A stretch of DNA of 64,000 nucleotides. It comes from Myxococcales bacterium. Its GTDB lineage: Bacteria > Myxococcota_A > Polyangia > Haliangiales > Haliangiaceae. The translations under genes and the position numbers were made by a program. Location: the NCBI GenBank assembly GCA_016720595.1, contig JADKKI010000015.1, positions 62,001 through 126,000 of the forward strand, read 5' to 3'. Below the pieces are notes generated by a model. That model worked only from the letters and a program-made list of their open reading frames with translations, made no database searches and was not told the DNA's origin. Below are positions 48,689 through 56,966 of this stretch, piece after piece (the first letter of the stretch is position 1; each line of letters starts with the position of its first letter).

Positions 48689-49246
48689 TCAGCTCGAGGC
48701 ACGGACGAGCGTGAGCTTCACGCCCGTGGCCTCGCACTTCTCGCCCGGGTGGTTCGACGAGCCGACGGCGTAGCTGCCGGTCCCGGTCCCGTTACCGCCG
48801 GCGAACGTGATCGTCGCGCGCACTGGCGGGGACTTGATCTCGAACTGGCACTGGGACGTCGACGCGATCACGAGCTTGGTCGGCCAGTACACGCCGAGCT
48901 GGCCGTTCTCGATCTCGAGCTTCATCTGATCGAGCAGGTTCTTCGGCACGGCCTCGAGCATCGAGCGACAGAACACCTCGTCCTGGCCGACGACGGTCAG
49001 CTTCGCCGAGGACAGATCGAACGCGACGTCATAGACCCCAGGCGGCATGCACGCAGCGCCGCCCGGCTCGTAGAGCTGGGTCGCGGGCGTGGTGCCGCGG
49101 CCGGTCGGGTCGGTGTTGGCGACCGCGGGCTTGGCGTCGGGGGCGTCGCCCTCGGCGAGCTTGGGATACGTGCGCTGCGTCGTCGACTTGTGACAGCCAA
49201 GGACCATGACCGAGACCAGGATCGAGGTCAGCGCGAGTCGATGCAT
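48689..49246 (-). CDS. Small lipoprotein of unknown function
   Basis: A 185-residue lipoprotein; start ATG 49246 gives MHRLALTSILVSVMVLGC (lipobox VLGC, Cys 18). A Pro/Thr/Asp-rich linker leads to a beta-type domain with YDVAFDLSSAKLTVVGQDE and KLVIASTSQCQFEIKSPPV. No family recognised. It is convergent with phaR three bases away. A -10 (TACGCT, complement of 49254-49259) lies seven bases before the start. Confidence 0.7.
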   Translation of the reverse strand: MHRLALTSILVSVMVLGCHKSTTQRTYPKLAEGDAPDAKPAVANTDPTGRGTTPATQLYEPGGAACMPPGVYDVAFDLSSAKLTVVGQDEVFCRSMLEAVPKNLLDQMKLEIENGQLGVYWPTKLVIASTSQCQFEIKSPPVRATITFAGGNGTGTGSYAVGSSNHPGEKCEATGVKLTLVRASS

Positions 49247-49253
49247 CCCGCCG

Positions 49254-49259
49254 AGCGTA
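49254..49259 (-). promoter_or_regulatory. Predicted leaderless -10 of the small lipoprotein gene
   Basis: TACGCT on the minus strand, seven bases before ATG 49246. Confidence 0.32.
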
Positions 49260-49265
49260 GCGCGA

Positions 49266-50537
49266 TCAGTCGACCCAATCCTTCTTGATCGACTTGCTCG
49301 CGAACACGAACAGGATCGACGACACGACGTAGAAGCCGAGGCCCGTGTAGATGGCGTAGCGCAGGGACTCGTCGCCGTACGTGGGGCGGAGCGCATCGGA
49401 CACCGCGCCGAAGTAGTAGTAGCCGACCGCGATCCCGAGCAGGTTGTTGATCAGGAGGAACATCGCGGACGCCGTGGTCCGCATGTGGGCTGGCACCAGG
49501 TGCTGCACGGCGGTGAGGATCGGGCCGAGCCACATGAGGTTCAGCGCGGTGGGGATGAGGAACAGCGGGAACGCGAAGTAGAGCGACGAGCTGTTGACCG
49601 CGAGGAAGAAGCACGGCATCGCGATCATGAAGGCGATCGCCGGGATCAAGGGATACGCGGAGCGGTTCCTCGCGCCGAACTTGTCGGCCACCACGCCGCC
49701 TCCGACGATGCCGAAGCAGCCGCCGAAGAACGTGATCGCGCCGTAGAACCACGACGTGTCGGTGAGCGTCAGGTGCATGCTGCGGGTGAAGAACTGCGGC
49801 AGCCAGAACGCGATGCCATAGCCGCAGATCGAGGACGCCGCCGCGCCGAACGCCATCAGCCAGAACGTGCGCTTGCGCACGACCACGCGGAACACGTCGA
49901 GGAATGCGGGCGGGGCGACCTTGGCCACGGGCTTCCCGGTGGCATCGAGCCCACCGCGGGCCGGATCCTTGACGGTGGCGCGCAGGAGCGGCGCGAGCAG
50001 GAGGCCAGCGCTGCCGACGATCAGGAACGCATAACGCCAGTTGATGTGTGCCGCGATCAGGCCGCCGAACAGGATGCCGCAGCCGCTGCCGATCGGGATG
50101 CCGAGCGAATAGACCGAGAGGGCGCGGGCGCGCTGCTCCTTCGGGAAGTAGTCGCCGATCAGCGAGTACGAGGGCGCCACGCCGCCCGCCTCGCCGATCC
50201 CAACGCCCACGCGCGCCAGGAACAGCTGCCAGAAGTTGGTGGCGAGGCCACACACCGCCGTGAACGCACTCCACACGCCGAGGGCGTACGCGATGATCCG
50301 GCGGCGGCTCGAGCGATCGGCGAGCCAAGCGATCGGGATGCCGAGCGTGGAGTAGAGGACTGCGAACGCGAGGCCACCCATCAGGCCGAGCTGACCATCG
50401 GTGAGGTGGAGCTCGGCCTTGATCGGTCCGGCGAGGATCCCGAGGATCTGCCGGTCGAGGAAGTTCATCGTGTAGACGATCACGAGGATCCCCAGCACGT
50501 AGTAGCGGTACGCGCGTGACGGAGCTGGCTGGTTCAT
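49266..50537 (-). CDS. Major facilitator superfamily transporter, Spinster-like
   Basis: A 423-residue protein with twelve predicted helices. YTMNFLDRQILGILAGPIK at the first helix and GVGIGEAGGVAPSYSLI with LADRSSRRRIIAYA are MFS hallmarks (motif A between helices 2 and 3); the NFxDR motif and overall sequence resemble the Spinster/SPNS family, which moves lipids or sphingolipid-like and other organic molecules. Start ATG 50537 is preceded by GAGGTGGGG. Substrate is unknown. It stands alone between the small lipoprotein and the phasin control region. Confidence 0.86.
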   Translation of the reverse strand: MNQPAPSRAYRYYVLGILVIVYTMNFLDRQILGILAGPIKAELHLTDGQLGLMGGLAFAVLYSTLGIPIAWLADRSSRRRIIAYALGVWSAFTAVCGLATNFWQLFLARVGVGIGEAGGVAPSYSLIGDYFPKEQRARALSVYSLGIPIGSGCGILFGGLIAAHINWRYAFLIVGSAGLLLAPLLRATVKDPARGGLDATGKPVAKVAPPAFLDVFRVVVRKRTFWLMAFGAAASSICGYGIAFWLPQFFTRSMHLTLTDTSWFYGAITFFGGCFGIVGGGVVADKFGARNRSAYPLIPAIAFMIAMPCFFLAVNSSSLYFAFPLFLIPTALNLMWLGPILTAVQHLVPAHMRTTASAMFLLINNLLGIAVGYYYFGAVSDALRPTYGDESLRYAIYTGLGFYVVSSILFVFASKSIKKDWVD

Positions 50538-50608
50538 CGTCCCCACCTCGAGGCTAAGCGACACGTCGGGCGCCTTCGTCATGGCCGATCGGATAACGCA
50601 CGCTCGTA

Positions 50609-50620
50609 CTGCGATGCAAG
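50609..50620. promoter_or_regulatory. Candidate PhaR site, distal, upstream of the phasin
   Basis: CTGCGATGCAAG matches the TGCxxTGCA core of the phaR-region sites; 96 bases upstream of the phasin -35. Possibly a weaker or auxiliary site. Confidence 0.35.
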
Positions 50621-50694
50621 AGAGAAATATTGCGCTCACACAATCGAAGTCACGGAATCAGCTACTTGGAGGTGTTCTGGCCAGTCTGGAAATG

Positions 50695-50706
50695 CTGCAT
50701 TGCAAC
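50695..50706. promoter_or_regulatory. Candidate PhaR operator of the phasin gene
   Basis: CTGCATTGCAAC, a TGCxxTGCA palindrome, lies ten bases upstream of the phasin -35. Confidence 0.48.
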
Positions 50707-50715
50707 AAATCGCCA

Positions 50716-50744
50716 TTGACAGGGCTCCACGCGGTCCTTAGGGT
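50716..50744 (+). promoter_or_regulatory. Predicted phasin promoter (with 5' leader)
   Basis: TTGACA (50716-50721), 17 bases, TAGGGT (50739-50744). The ATG is 24 bases after the -10, with AAGGAA ribosome site seven bases before it; this promoter makes a normal leader, unlike many others here. Confidence 0.6.
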
Positions 50745-50767
50745 GGCGCTCAGAAAGGAACTTCCCA

Positions 50768-51076
50768 ATGGCCACCACCCCCGAGACCAAGACCACTTCC
50801 GCAGCTCCCTCCGCTCCCCAGTTCGCATCGTTCGATCCGATGGCGATGTGGCAGCAGGGCCAGGCCGCGTTCACCAAGATGATGAACGACTCGCTCGCCC
50901 GCTGGCAGGCGTTCGGCGACCAGTACGCGTCGATCGAGTCGCAGGTCACCACCCACGCGCAGGCCGCCGTCACCAACTGGGCGCAGCTCGCGAAGGACGC
51001 GATCGCGTACGGCACGCAGCTGTCCGCCGAGGCGCGCAAGCTGACGGCCGAGACCGCGAAGAAGATGGGCGTTTGA
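50768..51076 (+). CDS. Phasin-like PHA granule protein
   Basis: A 102-residue protein. After a Thr/Pro-rich N-terminus (MATTPETKTTSAAPSAPQ) it is a single amphipathic helix-rich domain (MAMWQQGQAAFTKMMNDSLARWQAF, then AAVTNWAQLAKDAIAYGTQL), ending TAETAKKMGV. This is phasin-like: such proteins coat PHA granules and control their number and size. AAGGAA ribosome site. Promoter with candidate PhaR sites, as in other PHA makers where PhaR represses phasin. Poly-G artefact begins about 110 bases after its stop. Confidence 0.82.
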   Translation: MATTPETKTTSAAPSAPQFASFDPMAMWQQGQAAFTKMMNDSLARWQAFGDQYASIESQVTTHAQAAVTNWAQLAKDAIAYGTQLSAEARKLTAETAKKMGV

Positions 51077-51380
<304 letters not shown>

Positions 51381-52022
51381 TCAGCTCGCGAACAGATCGT
51401 GCATCGTGACCAGCTCGTAGCCCGCACCGTGCAGGGCGGAGACGATGCGGGGCAGGGCGTTGAGCGTCCACTGCTGGCCCTCGTGGAACAGCAGCACGTC
51501 GCCACCCGAGACCTTGCCCGGCGAGCAGCGCTCCGCGAGCACCGCGGGATCTCGCTCGCCGTAGTCCTCGGAGTCGACCGACCACAGCGCCACGGTGTAG
51601 CGCGCGGCGAGCAGTGACACGATCGACGCGGTGTCGAGCGAGCCGTGTGGCGGGCGCACCCACGGGCGACCGCTGATCTGACCACCGAGGGCCTCCTCGG
51701 TCTGTGCGCACTGCTGGAGCAGCTGCTTGCGCGTGAGCTCGGTGAACCGGGTGTGATCGTAGCCGTGGCTCGCGATCTGATGCCCGCGCCGCAGGTAGTC
51801 CCGCACGTCGTCGGGGCGGTTCTTCGCGGCCTCGCCGAGGAGGAAGAACGTGGCGGGCACGCCGAGGTCGTCGAGCACGTCGAGGTACTGGCCCGTCATG
51901 TCGTCGGGGCCATCGTCGAACGTCAGGGCGACGCGCTTGCTGGCGGCGGGGCCTCGGCGCAGCAGGCCCGGAACGCGGTCGAACATGACCTGCTTGATCC
52001 GGGCGCGCAGCGATGGAGCCAT
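51381..52022 (-). CDS. Polysaccharide deacetylase (NodB homology)
   Basis: A 213-residue enzyme: NodB domain with TFDDGPDD (first Asp pair), SHGYDHTRF (metal His residues), WVRPPHGSLD and the closing motif LLFHEGQQW. These are the five conserved motifs of carbohydrate esterase family 4, which remove N-acetyl groups from chitin, peptidoglycan or similar glycans. Start ATG 52022; ten N-terminal residues are basic without a strong signal peptide, so the location is uncertain. -10 and -35 elements sit just upstream. Confidence 0.88.
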   Translation of the reverse strand: MAPSLRARIKQVMFDRVPGLLRRGPAASKRVALTFDDGPDDMTGQYLDVLDDLGVPATFFLLGEAAKNRPDDVRDYLRRGHQIASHGYDHTRFTELTRKQLLQQCAQTEEALGGQISGRPWVRPPHGSLDTASIVSLLAARYTVALWSVDSEDYGERDPAVLAERCSPGKVSGGDVLLFHEGQQWTLNALPRIVSALHGAGYELVTMHDLFAS

Positions 52023-52029
52023 CCCATCC

Positions 52030-52058
52030 TGGGTACAAGGTTTCGCCGACCGCGACAA
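52030..52058 (-). promoter_or_regulatory. Predicted leaderless promoter of the deacetylase gene
   Basis: On the minus strand TTGTCG (complement of 52053-52058), 17 bases, TACCCA (complement of 52030-52035), then seven bases to ATG 52022. Confidence 0.45.
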
Positions 52059-52216
52059 GGCGGAGACCGCTGTGTGTTCGGCGCTCTCACCTACATCCGA
52101 GCGCCGCCGCGGCACCGTGCGGATGGGCACGGTCCGGTCGGCGTTCACACTTTGCAATGGATTATTCGAGGTGGTCCCACGGTCTCTCCATGTGCCGTTC
52201 GTCTCGAAAGGTTGTC

Positions 52217-53150
52217 ATGCGAGCCCCCGTGGTGGTCCTGGTCCTGGCTGCGTTCACAGCTCCCTGCCGCCGCGGCCACGCGCCCGCGCACCGTGTTCCT
52301 CGAGCGGGGTGGCGCGGTCGTCGATCGCAACGGCAGTGAGGTGACGATCCCGCGGTTCGGGGGCGGTGACCGGGTGTGGGCCGCCACCGTGGCGTGCGTC
52401 AAGGAGCGGTTCGCGCCGTTCCAGCTCGAGATCGTCGATCGACGCCCCGCCGGCGGCGAGTTCATCACCGCCGTGGTCGGCGGCAAGGCCTCGCTGCTCG
52501 GGTTGAACAACGCCACCACCAACGGCGTCGGACCCTATGACGGCAACGTGCTGCCCGATGCGACGGTGCACGTGTTCTCGCAGGTCGGGACCGGCGAGCG
52601 CGATGTCGCGAACCTGTGCGCGGTGACGCTCCACGAGGTGGGCCACGCGCTCGGGCTCGATCACGAGTACAAGTGCGGCGATGTGATGAGCTACTTCAAC
52701 GACGAGTGTGGTCCGCAGCAGTTCCTCGATGTCGACGCGCCGTGCGGTGAAGACTCGGAGCGGGCGTGCGGGAGCGGCAAGCCGACGCAGAACAGCTATC
52801 GTCGGCTCGCGCAGCTGGTGGGACTCAAGCCCGGCGCCGAGCCGCCGCCGGCGCCGCGCGAGGAACCCGCGGAGGCCAGCGACGACAGCGACGGCAGCGA
52901 CGACGCCACCGCCGAGGACGACTCGCAGGACGACGTCGATGCGGCGGTCGAGGGCGATGACACCTCGGCGACGCCGGCGTTCGAGGGTGCGGCCGAGGAG
53001 CAGGATGAGGGCGAGGACGTCGTCTCCGCCGATGCCGATGCCGATGCCGATGCCGACGCCGACGCCGACGCCGATGCCGATGCCGATGCCGAGATCGTCG
53101 CGCCGGCCGAACCGCGCCACACGTGCGGGGAACACCACGGCTCGCGGTAG
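52217..53150 (+). CDS. Metzincin-type metalloprotease with Asp-Ala repeat (frameshifted in the signal peptide)
   Basis: ATG 52217 starts a signal peptide (MRAPVVVLVLAAFTAP), but the rest is in the next frame (AAAATRPRTVFLERGG); removing one C from CCC near 52262 joins them as FTAPAAAATRPR. The catalytic motif is HEVGHALGLDHEYKCG (HExxHxxGxxH), followed by DVMSYF, a Met-turn, as in matrixin-like metzincins. The C-terminal part is acidic: DDSDGSDD, then ten Asp-Ala repeats, ending near a single Cys pair. About 310 residues. Probably secreted; the acidic tail may bind calcium or keep it soluble. A frameshift in a Cys-rich run suggests a sequencing error. Related to the gene at 62586. Confidence 0.75.
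53028..53087 (+). repeat. Tandem GCCGAT/GCCGAC hexamer repeat encoding (Ala-Asp)10
   Basis: Ten hexamers in a row, with T or C as the sixth base, encode alternating Ala and Asp at the C-terminus of the metzincin-like protein. Synonymous variation shows it is partly diverged and read as protein. A low-complexity tract prone to length change. Confidence 0.8.
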
Positions 53151-53158
53151 GGTGGGGC

Positions 53159-53728
53159 GTGCTGCGCCTCGTTCGCCCCGGGCCCGATCGCGTCGTCCGC
53201 TTCCTCGCCGCGCAGCGCTCGCTCGCCGTGACCTATGACGGCGTGGGGGCCACCGAGGGCGGGGAGCCGCCCGCGGGGTTCGAGCACGATCACAATCGCC
53301 AGCTCCTCGGGCACGGCGCGCAGACGTTCGAGCACGCGAAGGCCGCGATCCGCGGCTGGCGCATGTTCCCGGCGCCGTGGACCGCGATCGAGCCCGACAC
53401 CACGCCGATCACGAAGGACGAGGTGGTGGCCGTGCACGTCCGGATCCTCGGCCTGTGGTGGTGCAACGCCGCGCGGATCGTCTACACGATCGATCAACCG
53501 CGCCGGTTCGGGTTCGCGTACGGCACCCTGCCGGCACACGCCGAGCGCGGCGAGGAGCGGTTCTTGGTGGAGTGGCTCCCCGACGACAGCGTCTGGTACG
53601 ACCTGCGTGCGTTCTCGCAGCCGCGCCACCTGCTCGCGCGGCTCGCGTTCCCGTTGACCCGTGCGTACCAGCGCAGGTTCGCGCGCGCGTCGAAGGCCGC
53701 GATGGAGCGCGCGGCTCGGGCCTACTGA
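53159..53728 (+). CDS. DUF1990-family protein
   Basis: A 189-residue protein. The sequence VRFLAAQRSLAVTYDGVGAT, GLWWCNAARIVYTID and FGFAYGTLPAHAERGEERF is the DUF1990 pattern, a family with a lipocalin/START-like fold of unknown function common in Actinobacteria and other bacteria. Start GTG 53159 matches the conserved family start. A -10 (TAGGGT, 53148-53153, overlapping the previous stop) ends five bases before it. Its 3' end overlaps the convergent lipoprotein gene by seven bases. Confidence 0.85.
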   Translation: MLRLVRPGPDRVVRFLAAQRSLAVTYDGVGATEGGEPPAGFEHDHNRQLLGHGAQTFEHAKAAIRGWRMFPAPWTAIEPDTTPITKDEVVAVHVRILGLWWCNAARIVYTIDQPRRFGFAYGTLPAHAERGEERFLVEWLPDDSVWYDLRAFSQPRHLLARLAFPLTRAYQRRFARASKAAMERAARAY

Positions 53729-54822
53729 CAGGTGTCGAGCGAATAGTCGCCGCAGAAGATGCCGGTGCATGGCGCGCCGCACTCGCCGCTCGTGCAATCC
53801 GAGTCGCTCCAGCACGCCTTCCCGCTCGCGCAGCTGCCGCACTGGCTGCCGCAGTCGACGTCGGTCTCGAACCCGTCACGCACGCCATCGAAGCACGTCG
53901 GCGCGGCGCACGTGCCGTTGCACTCGTGGCTCTCGCAATCGGCGGCCGAGGTACACGAGCCTCCGGTCGAACACGGCGCGCACGAGCCGCCGCAGTCGAG
54001 ATCGGTCTCGTCGCCGTCGAGCGTGCGGTCGAAGCACGTGACGGCCGGCGTCGTGCACGTCCCTGCGTCGCACGGCGCGAGGTGGACCCCGAATCCGATC
54101 GAGAGCACCTTGGTGCCAGACAGCTCGAGGTCGGGAGTCATCAACGCGCCGATCAGGGTGTTGTGGGCGAACTCCTCCTGCGTGATCACGAAGTCGTGCG
54201 GCTGTGTGTCGATCAACCGGAAGAACGCGACGTGATCGCTCGGATGCGTGGCGATCATCTGGTCGACACCCGCGAACGCTGCCGGGATCGCGTCGGGGAT
54301 GCCACCACGAACCTTCGCATCGAAACCGCCGCGGCCATCGGCGGTGAGATCGAGCTGCGCGCCGAGCAGCTCGACCACGCTCGGGTCCGCATCGGCGAAG
54401 ATCGGGAGGTGCGCGATCAGCGCTCCGTTCGAGGTGGTCCGGAACACGCCGTCCACGATCTCCCCGCCGACCAGCTCCGACACGTCGCCATCACGCCCGA
54501 AGTACCGGATGCCCACCGTGGGATCGTTCTCGAGATCATCGGCGATGATCTCGACGGACGAGGCGAGCACGCGTGATCCGATCATGTCCGCGCCATGCTT
54601 GGTGACGTCGCCAAAGCTCGACAAGGTCCCGATCACCATGCCGAGCTGATTGTCGACCACGCGGTCCCCGTTGAGATCCCCGCCATAGGCCCGCGCCTCG
54701 GTGTTGTTGTGCGGCACGCTGATCGAATCGACGACGAACCTCCGGACCGGGCCGGTGTAGTGGATCTCCGCGGGTTCGGACACGCAGCCAACGACGAGGA
54801 CCAGGCAGCAGATGCGGTACAT
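53722..54822 (-). CDS. Lipoprotein with Cys-rich TDLDCGG repeats
   Basis: A 366-residue lipoprotein: MYRICCLVLVVGC (lipobox VVGC). The first 240 residues are a beta-type domain (RRFVVDSISVPHN, DDLENDPTVGIRYFG). The C-terminus has repeats TCFDRTLDGDETDLDCGG, CAPCSTGGSCTSAADCESHE and DVDCGSQCGSCASG, each with four to six Cys and Asp residues, typical of delta-proteobacterial surface lipoproteins. No function known. The start context shows no ribosome site. Confidence 0.75.
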   Translation of the reverse strand: MYRICCLVLVVGCVSEPAEIHYTGPVRRFVVDSISVPHNNTEARAYGGDLNGDRVVDNQLGMVIGTLSSFGDVTKHGADMIGSRVLASSVEIIADDLENDPTVGIRYFGRDGDVSELVGGEIVDGVFRTTSNGALIAHLPIFADADPSVVELLGAQLDLTADGRGGFDAKVRGGIPDAIPAAFAGVDQMIATHPSDHVAFFRLIDTQPHDFVITQEEFAHNTLIGALMTPDLELSGTKVLSIGFGVHLAPCDAGTCTTPAVTCFDRTLDGDETDLDCGGSCAPCSTGGSCTSAADCESHECNGTCAAPTCFDGVRDGFETDVDCGSQCGSCASGKACWSDSDCTSGECGAPCTGIFCGDYSLDTCQ

Positions 54823-54945
54823 GCAGCGACATTCAGCACGGAGGGTGCCAGGTCCGACCACTGCAAGTGCCTGAAATCTCGGCGACCAGGTCGCGTCAGG
54901 TTCAGCGTCTGCCAGCCCTCCGCGACACGGCTGTCCTGGCAGACG

Positions 54946-56550
54946 TCAGCTGTAGTGGTCGCGGTAGGTGTCGCGGAGCTCGGTCTTCTTGAACTTGCCG
55001 GCGCTGGTCCGTGGGATCGCCTCGACGAACACCACGGCATCCGGGAGCCAGAACTTCGCGAACTTCGGCGCGAGGTGATCGCGGAGCTCGTCGGCGGTGA
55101 CCGTGGCGCCCGGCTTCAGCACCACGACGGCCAGCGGGCGCTCGCTCCACTTGGCGTGCGGCACGCCGACCACCGCGGCCTCCTTGACGGCCGGGTGACC
55201 CATCAGTGAGTTCTCGAGCTCCTGCGACGAGATCCACTCGCCGCCACTCTTGATCTGATCCGCAACGCGATCGGTGAGCTGGATGAAGCCGTGCTCGTCG
55301 ATCCGCGCGACATCCCCGGTGCGGAACCAGCCATCGGCGGTCCACCGCTCCGGCGAGTGGCCGCCCGCATAGCGCGCCGCGATCCACGGGCCGCGCACCA
55401 TCAACTCGCCGGTGGTCTTGTCATCGGCGGGGACGTCACCCGCATCGTTGCGGATGCACAGATCCACGAGCGGCGTGGGCGTGCCTTGCTTCGCGCGCAG
55501 CCGGTACCGCGTGTCCTCGTCGGCGCCCGCGAGGTGAGGTGGTACGCGCGAGACGGTGCCGACCGGAGAGGTCTCGGTCATGCCCCAGGCGTGGATCAGC
55601 GTCATGCCCAGGCGATCGAAGTCTCGGATCATCTGCTCGGGCGCAGCGGAGCCACCCACGATCATGCGGAGCCCCGGCTGGAGCTGCCACTTGCCTGGGT
55701 TGGCATCGAGCGCCTCGCGGATGCCGAGCCAGATCGTCGGCACGCCGGCGCCGACCGTGACCTTCTCGTTCTGGAACAGCTCGAGCAGGTTCGCGGCGTC
55801 GAGGTGGGGCCCGGGGAACACCAGCTTCGCGCCGACCAGCGCGCACGCGTACGGCAGGCCCCACGCATTGACGTGGAACATCGGCACCACGGGGAGCAGC
55901 GTGTCGGCGCGGGAGAGCCCGAGCGAGTCCGGGATGACCTCGACGATCGAGTGGAGGATGGTCGAGCGGTGGCTGTAGACCACGCCCTTGGGCTTGCCGG
56001 TGGTGCCGCTCGTGTAGCAGACGGCGAGCGCATCGGTCTCCGCGAGCTTCGGCAGGGCCGTCGAGGCCGGCGCGGACTCGAGGAACCGCTCGTACGGTTC
56101 ATGCGTTCCCGGCGCACCCACCACGATCACGCGCTCGAACTTCGCTCCGGCAGCGACCACCTTGTCGAACAAGGGGAGCAAGCAGTCATCGACGATCACG
56201 TAGCGATCGCCCGCATCGTTGGCGATGTACGCGATCTCGTCGGGATGCAGCCGGAGGTTCAGCGTGTGGGTCGCCGCGCCTGCGAGCGGGATCCCGAAGT
56301 AGCACTCGAGGTGCTCGCTGTGGTTCCACATCAGGGTGGCCACGCGATCTCCGCGCCCGATGCCGGCATGCACCAGCGCGCGCGCGAGCTTCCGGGCCCG
56401 TGCCGCGACCGCTCCATAGGTGGTGCGGGTGATGCTCTTGTCGGGCCGGCGGGACACCACCTCGGTCCCCCGCATCCAGCGCTCGGCGCGATCCACCACG
56501 AGGTCGATCGTCAGCGGCACGTCCATCATCGTGGCGGTCTCGTTGGCCAT
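54946..56550 (-). CDS. Fatty-acid-CoA ligase (AMP-forming), FadD-like
   Basis: A 534-residue ANL enzyme distinct from that at 41526. Motifs: VCYTSGTTGKPKGVVYSHRS, LIHAWGMTETSPVG, DGWFRTGDVARIDEHGFIQL, ITDR-type VADQIKSGGEWISS and PRTSAGKFKKTEL (catalytic Lys). The N-terminal MWNHSEHLECYFGIPLAGA matches the medium/long-chain acyl-CoA synthetase group used in beta-oxidation. It produces acyl-CoA with ATP and CoA. Start ATG 56550 sits seven bases from a -10 (TAGTGT, complement of 56558-56563). Confidence 0.9.
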   Translation of the reverse strand: MANETATMMDVPLTIDLVVDRAERWMRGTEVVSRRPDKSITRTTYGAVAARARKLARALVHAGIGRGDRVATLMWNHSEHLECYFGIPLAGAATHTLNLRLHPDEIAYIANDAGDRYVIVDDCLLPLFDKVVAAGAKFERVIVVGAPGTHEPYERFLESAPASTALPKLAETDALAVCYTSGTTGKPKGVVYSHRSTILHSIVEVIPDSLGLSRADTLLPVVPMFHVNAWGLPYACALVGAKLVFPGPHLDAANLLELFQNEKVTVGAGVPTIWLGIREALDANPGKWQLQPGLRMIVGGSAAPEQMIRDFDRLGMTLIHAWGMTETSPVGTVSRVPPHLAGADEDTRYRLRAKQGTPTPLVDLCIRNDAGDVPADDKTTGELMVRGPWIAARYAGGHSPERWTADGWFRTGDVARIDEHGFIQLTDRVADQIKSGGEWISSQELENSLMGHPAVKEAAVVGVPHAKWSERPLAVVVLKPGATVTADELRDHLAPKFAKFWLPDAVVFVEAIPRTSAGKFKKTELRDTYRDHYS

Positions 56551-56557
56551 GGAGCCG

Positions 56558-56563
56558 ACACTA
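56558..56563 (-). promoter_or_regulatory. Predicted leaderless -10 of the acyl-CoA ligase gene
   Basis: TAGTGT on the minus strand, seven bases before ATG 56550. Confidence 0.35.
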
Positions 56564-56786
56564 TCCCAGCAGCAGGCCGAACCCGGCGATTGCAGGGCGG
56601 GATGTCGGCCCGGGGTTACGTCGCCTGCGGTCGGCGAACCGCATCCAGACGGCAGCGTTCGCGGAGTGATCTCCAGTGGATAACCCCGCGTCTTGTCAGC
56701 GCCGCGGTCTCGGTACGGAGGGTGCACAGGTCGACGCCCGGACGGAGAAGGCGCACATGACGTGCGGCCAGTCCGAAGGAGCAGTC

Positions 56787-56966
56787 ATGTCGATCACGAA
56801 GCTGACCCCCCACTGGGGAGCGCCGGTAGTATCCGGGCGCGCGTCCCACGATCTCGGTCAAGTCCGGCCGTACGTACCGCCGCCGCGGATCCTCGTCGGG
56901 CTGCTCACGGGGGATGGAGAGCTCGCACGGCGAGATCGCGAGCTCGAGCAGCGCCGCGACCGCTGA
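56787..56966 (+). CDS. Small hypothetical protein, 59 residues
   Basis: Within an otherwise empty stretch of about 400 bases (56551-56966), an ATG at 56787 has AAGGAG six bases upstream, the best ribosome site of the neighbourhood. It encodes a basic polypeptide starting MSITKLTPHWGAPVV, with a Pro-rich centre (YVPPPRILV) and a tail of charged residues (RRDRELEQRRDR). No family recognised. Its stop abuts the convergent lipoprotein gene. May be a real small protein or a chance frame in GC-rich DNA. Confidence 0.42.
   Translation: MSITKLTPHWGAPVVSGRASHDLGQVRPYVPPPRILVGLLTGDGELARRDRELEQRRDR

Noticed and set aside
53028..53090. Hexamer repeat as CRISPR or VNTR in non-coding DNA
   Set aside because: Repeats are six bases with no spacers and are in frame inside a coding sequence; it is a low-complexity protein tail.
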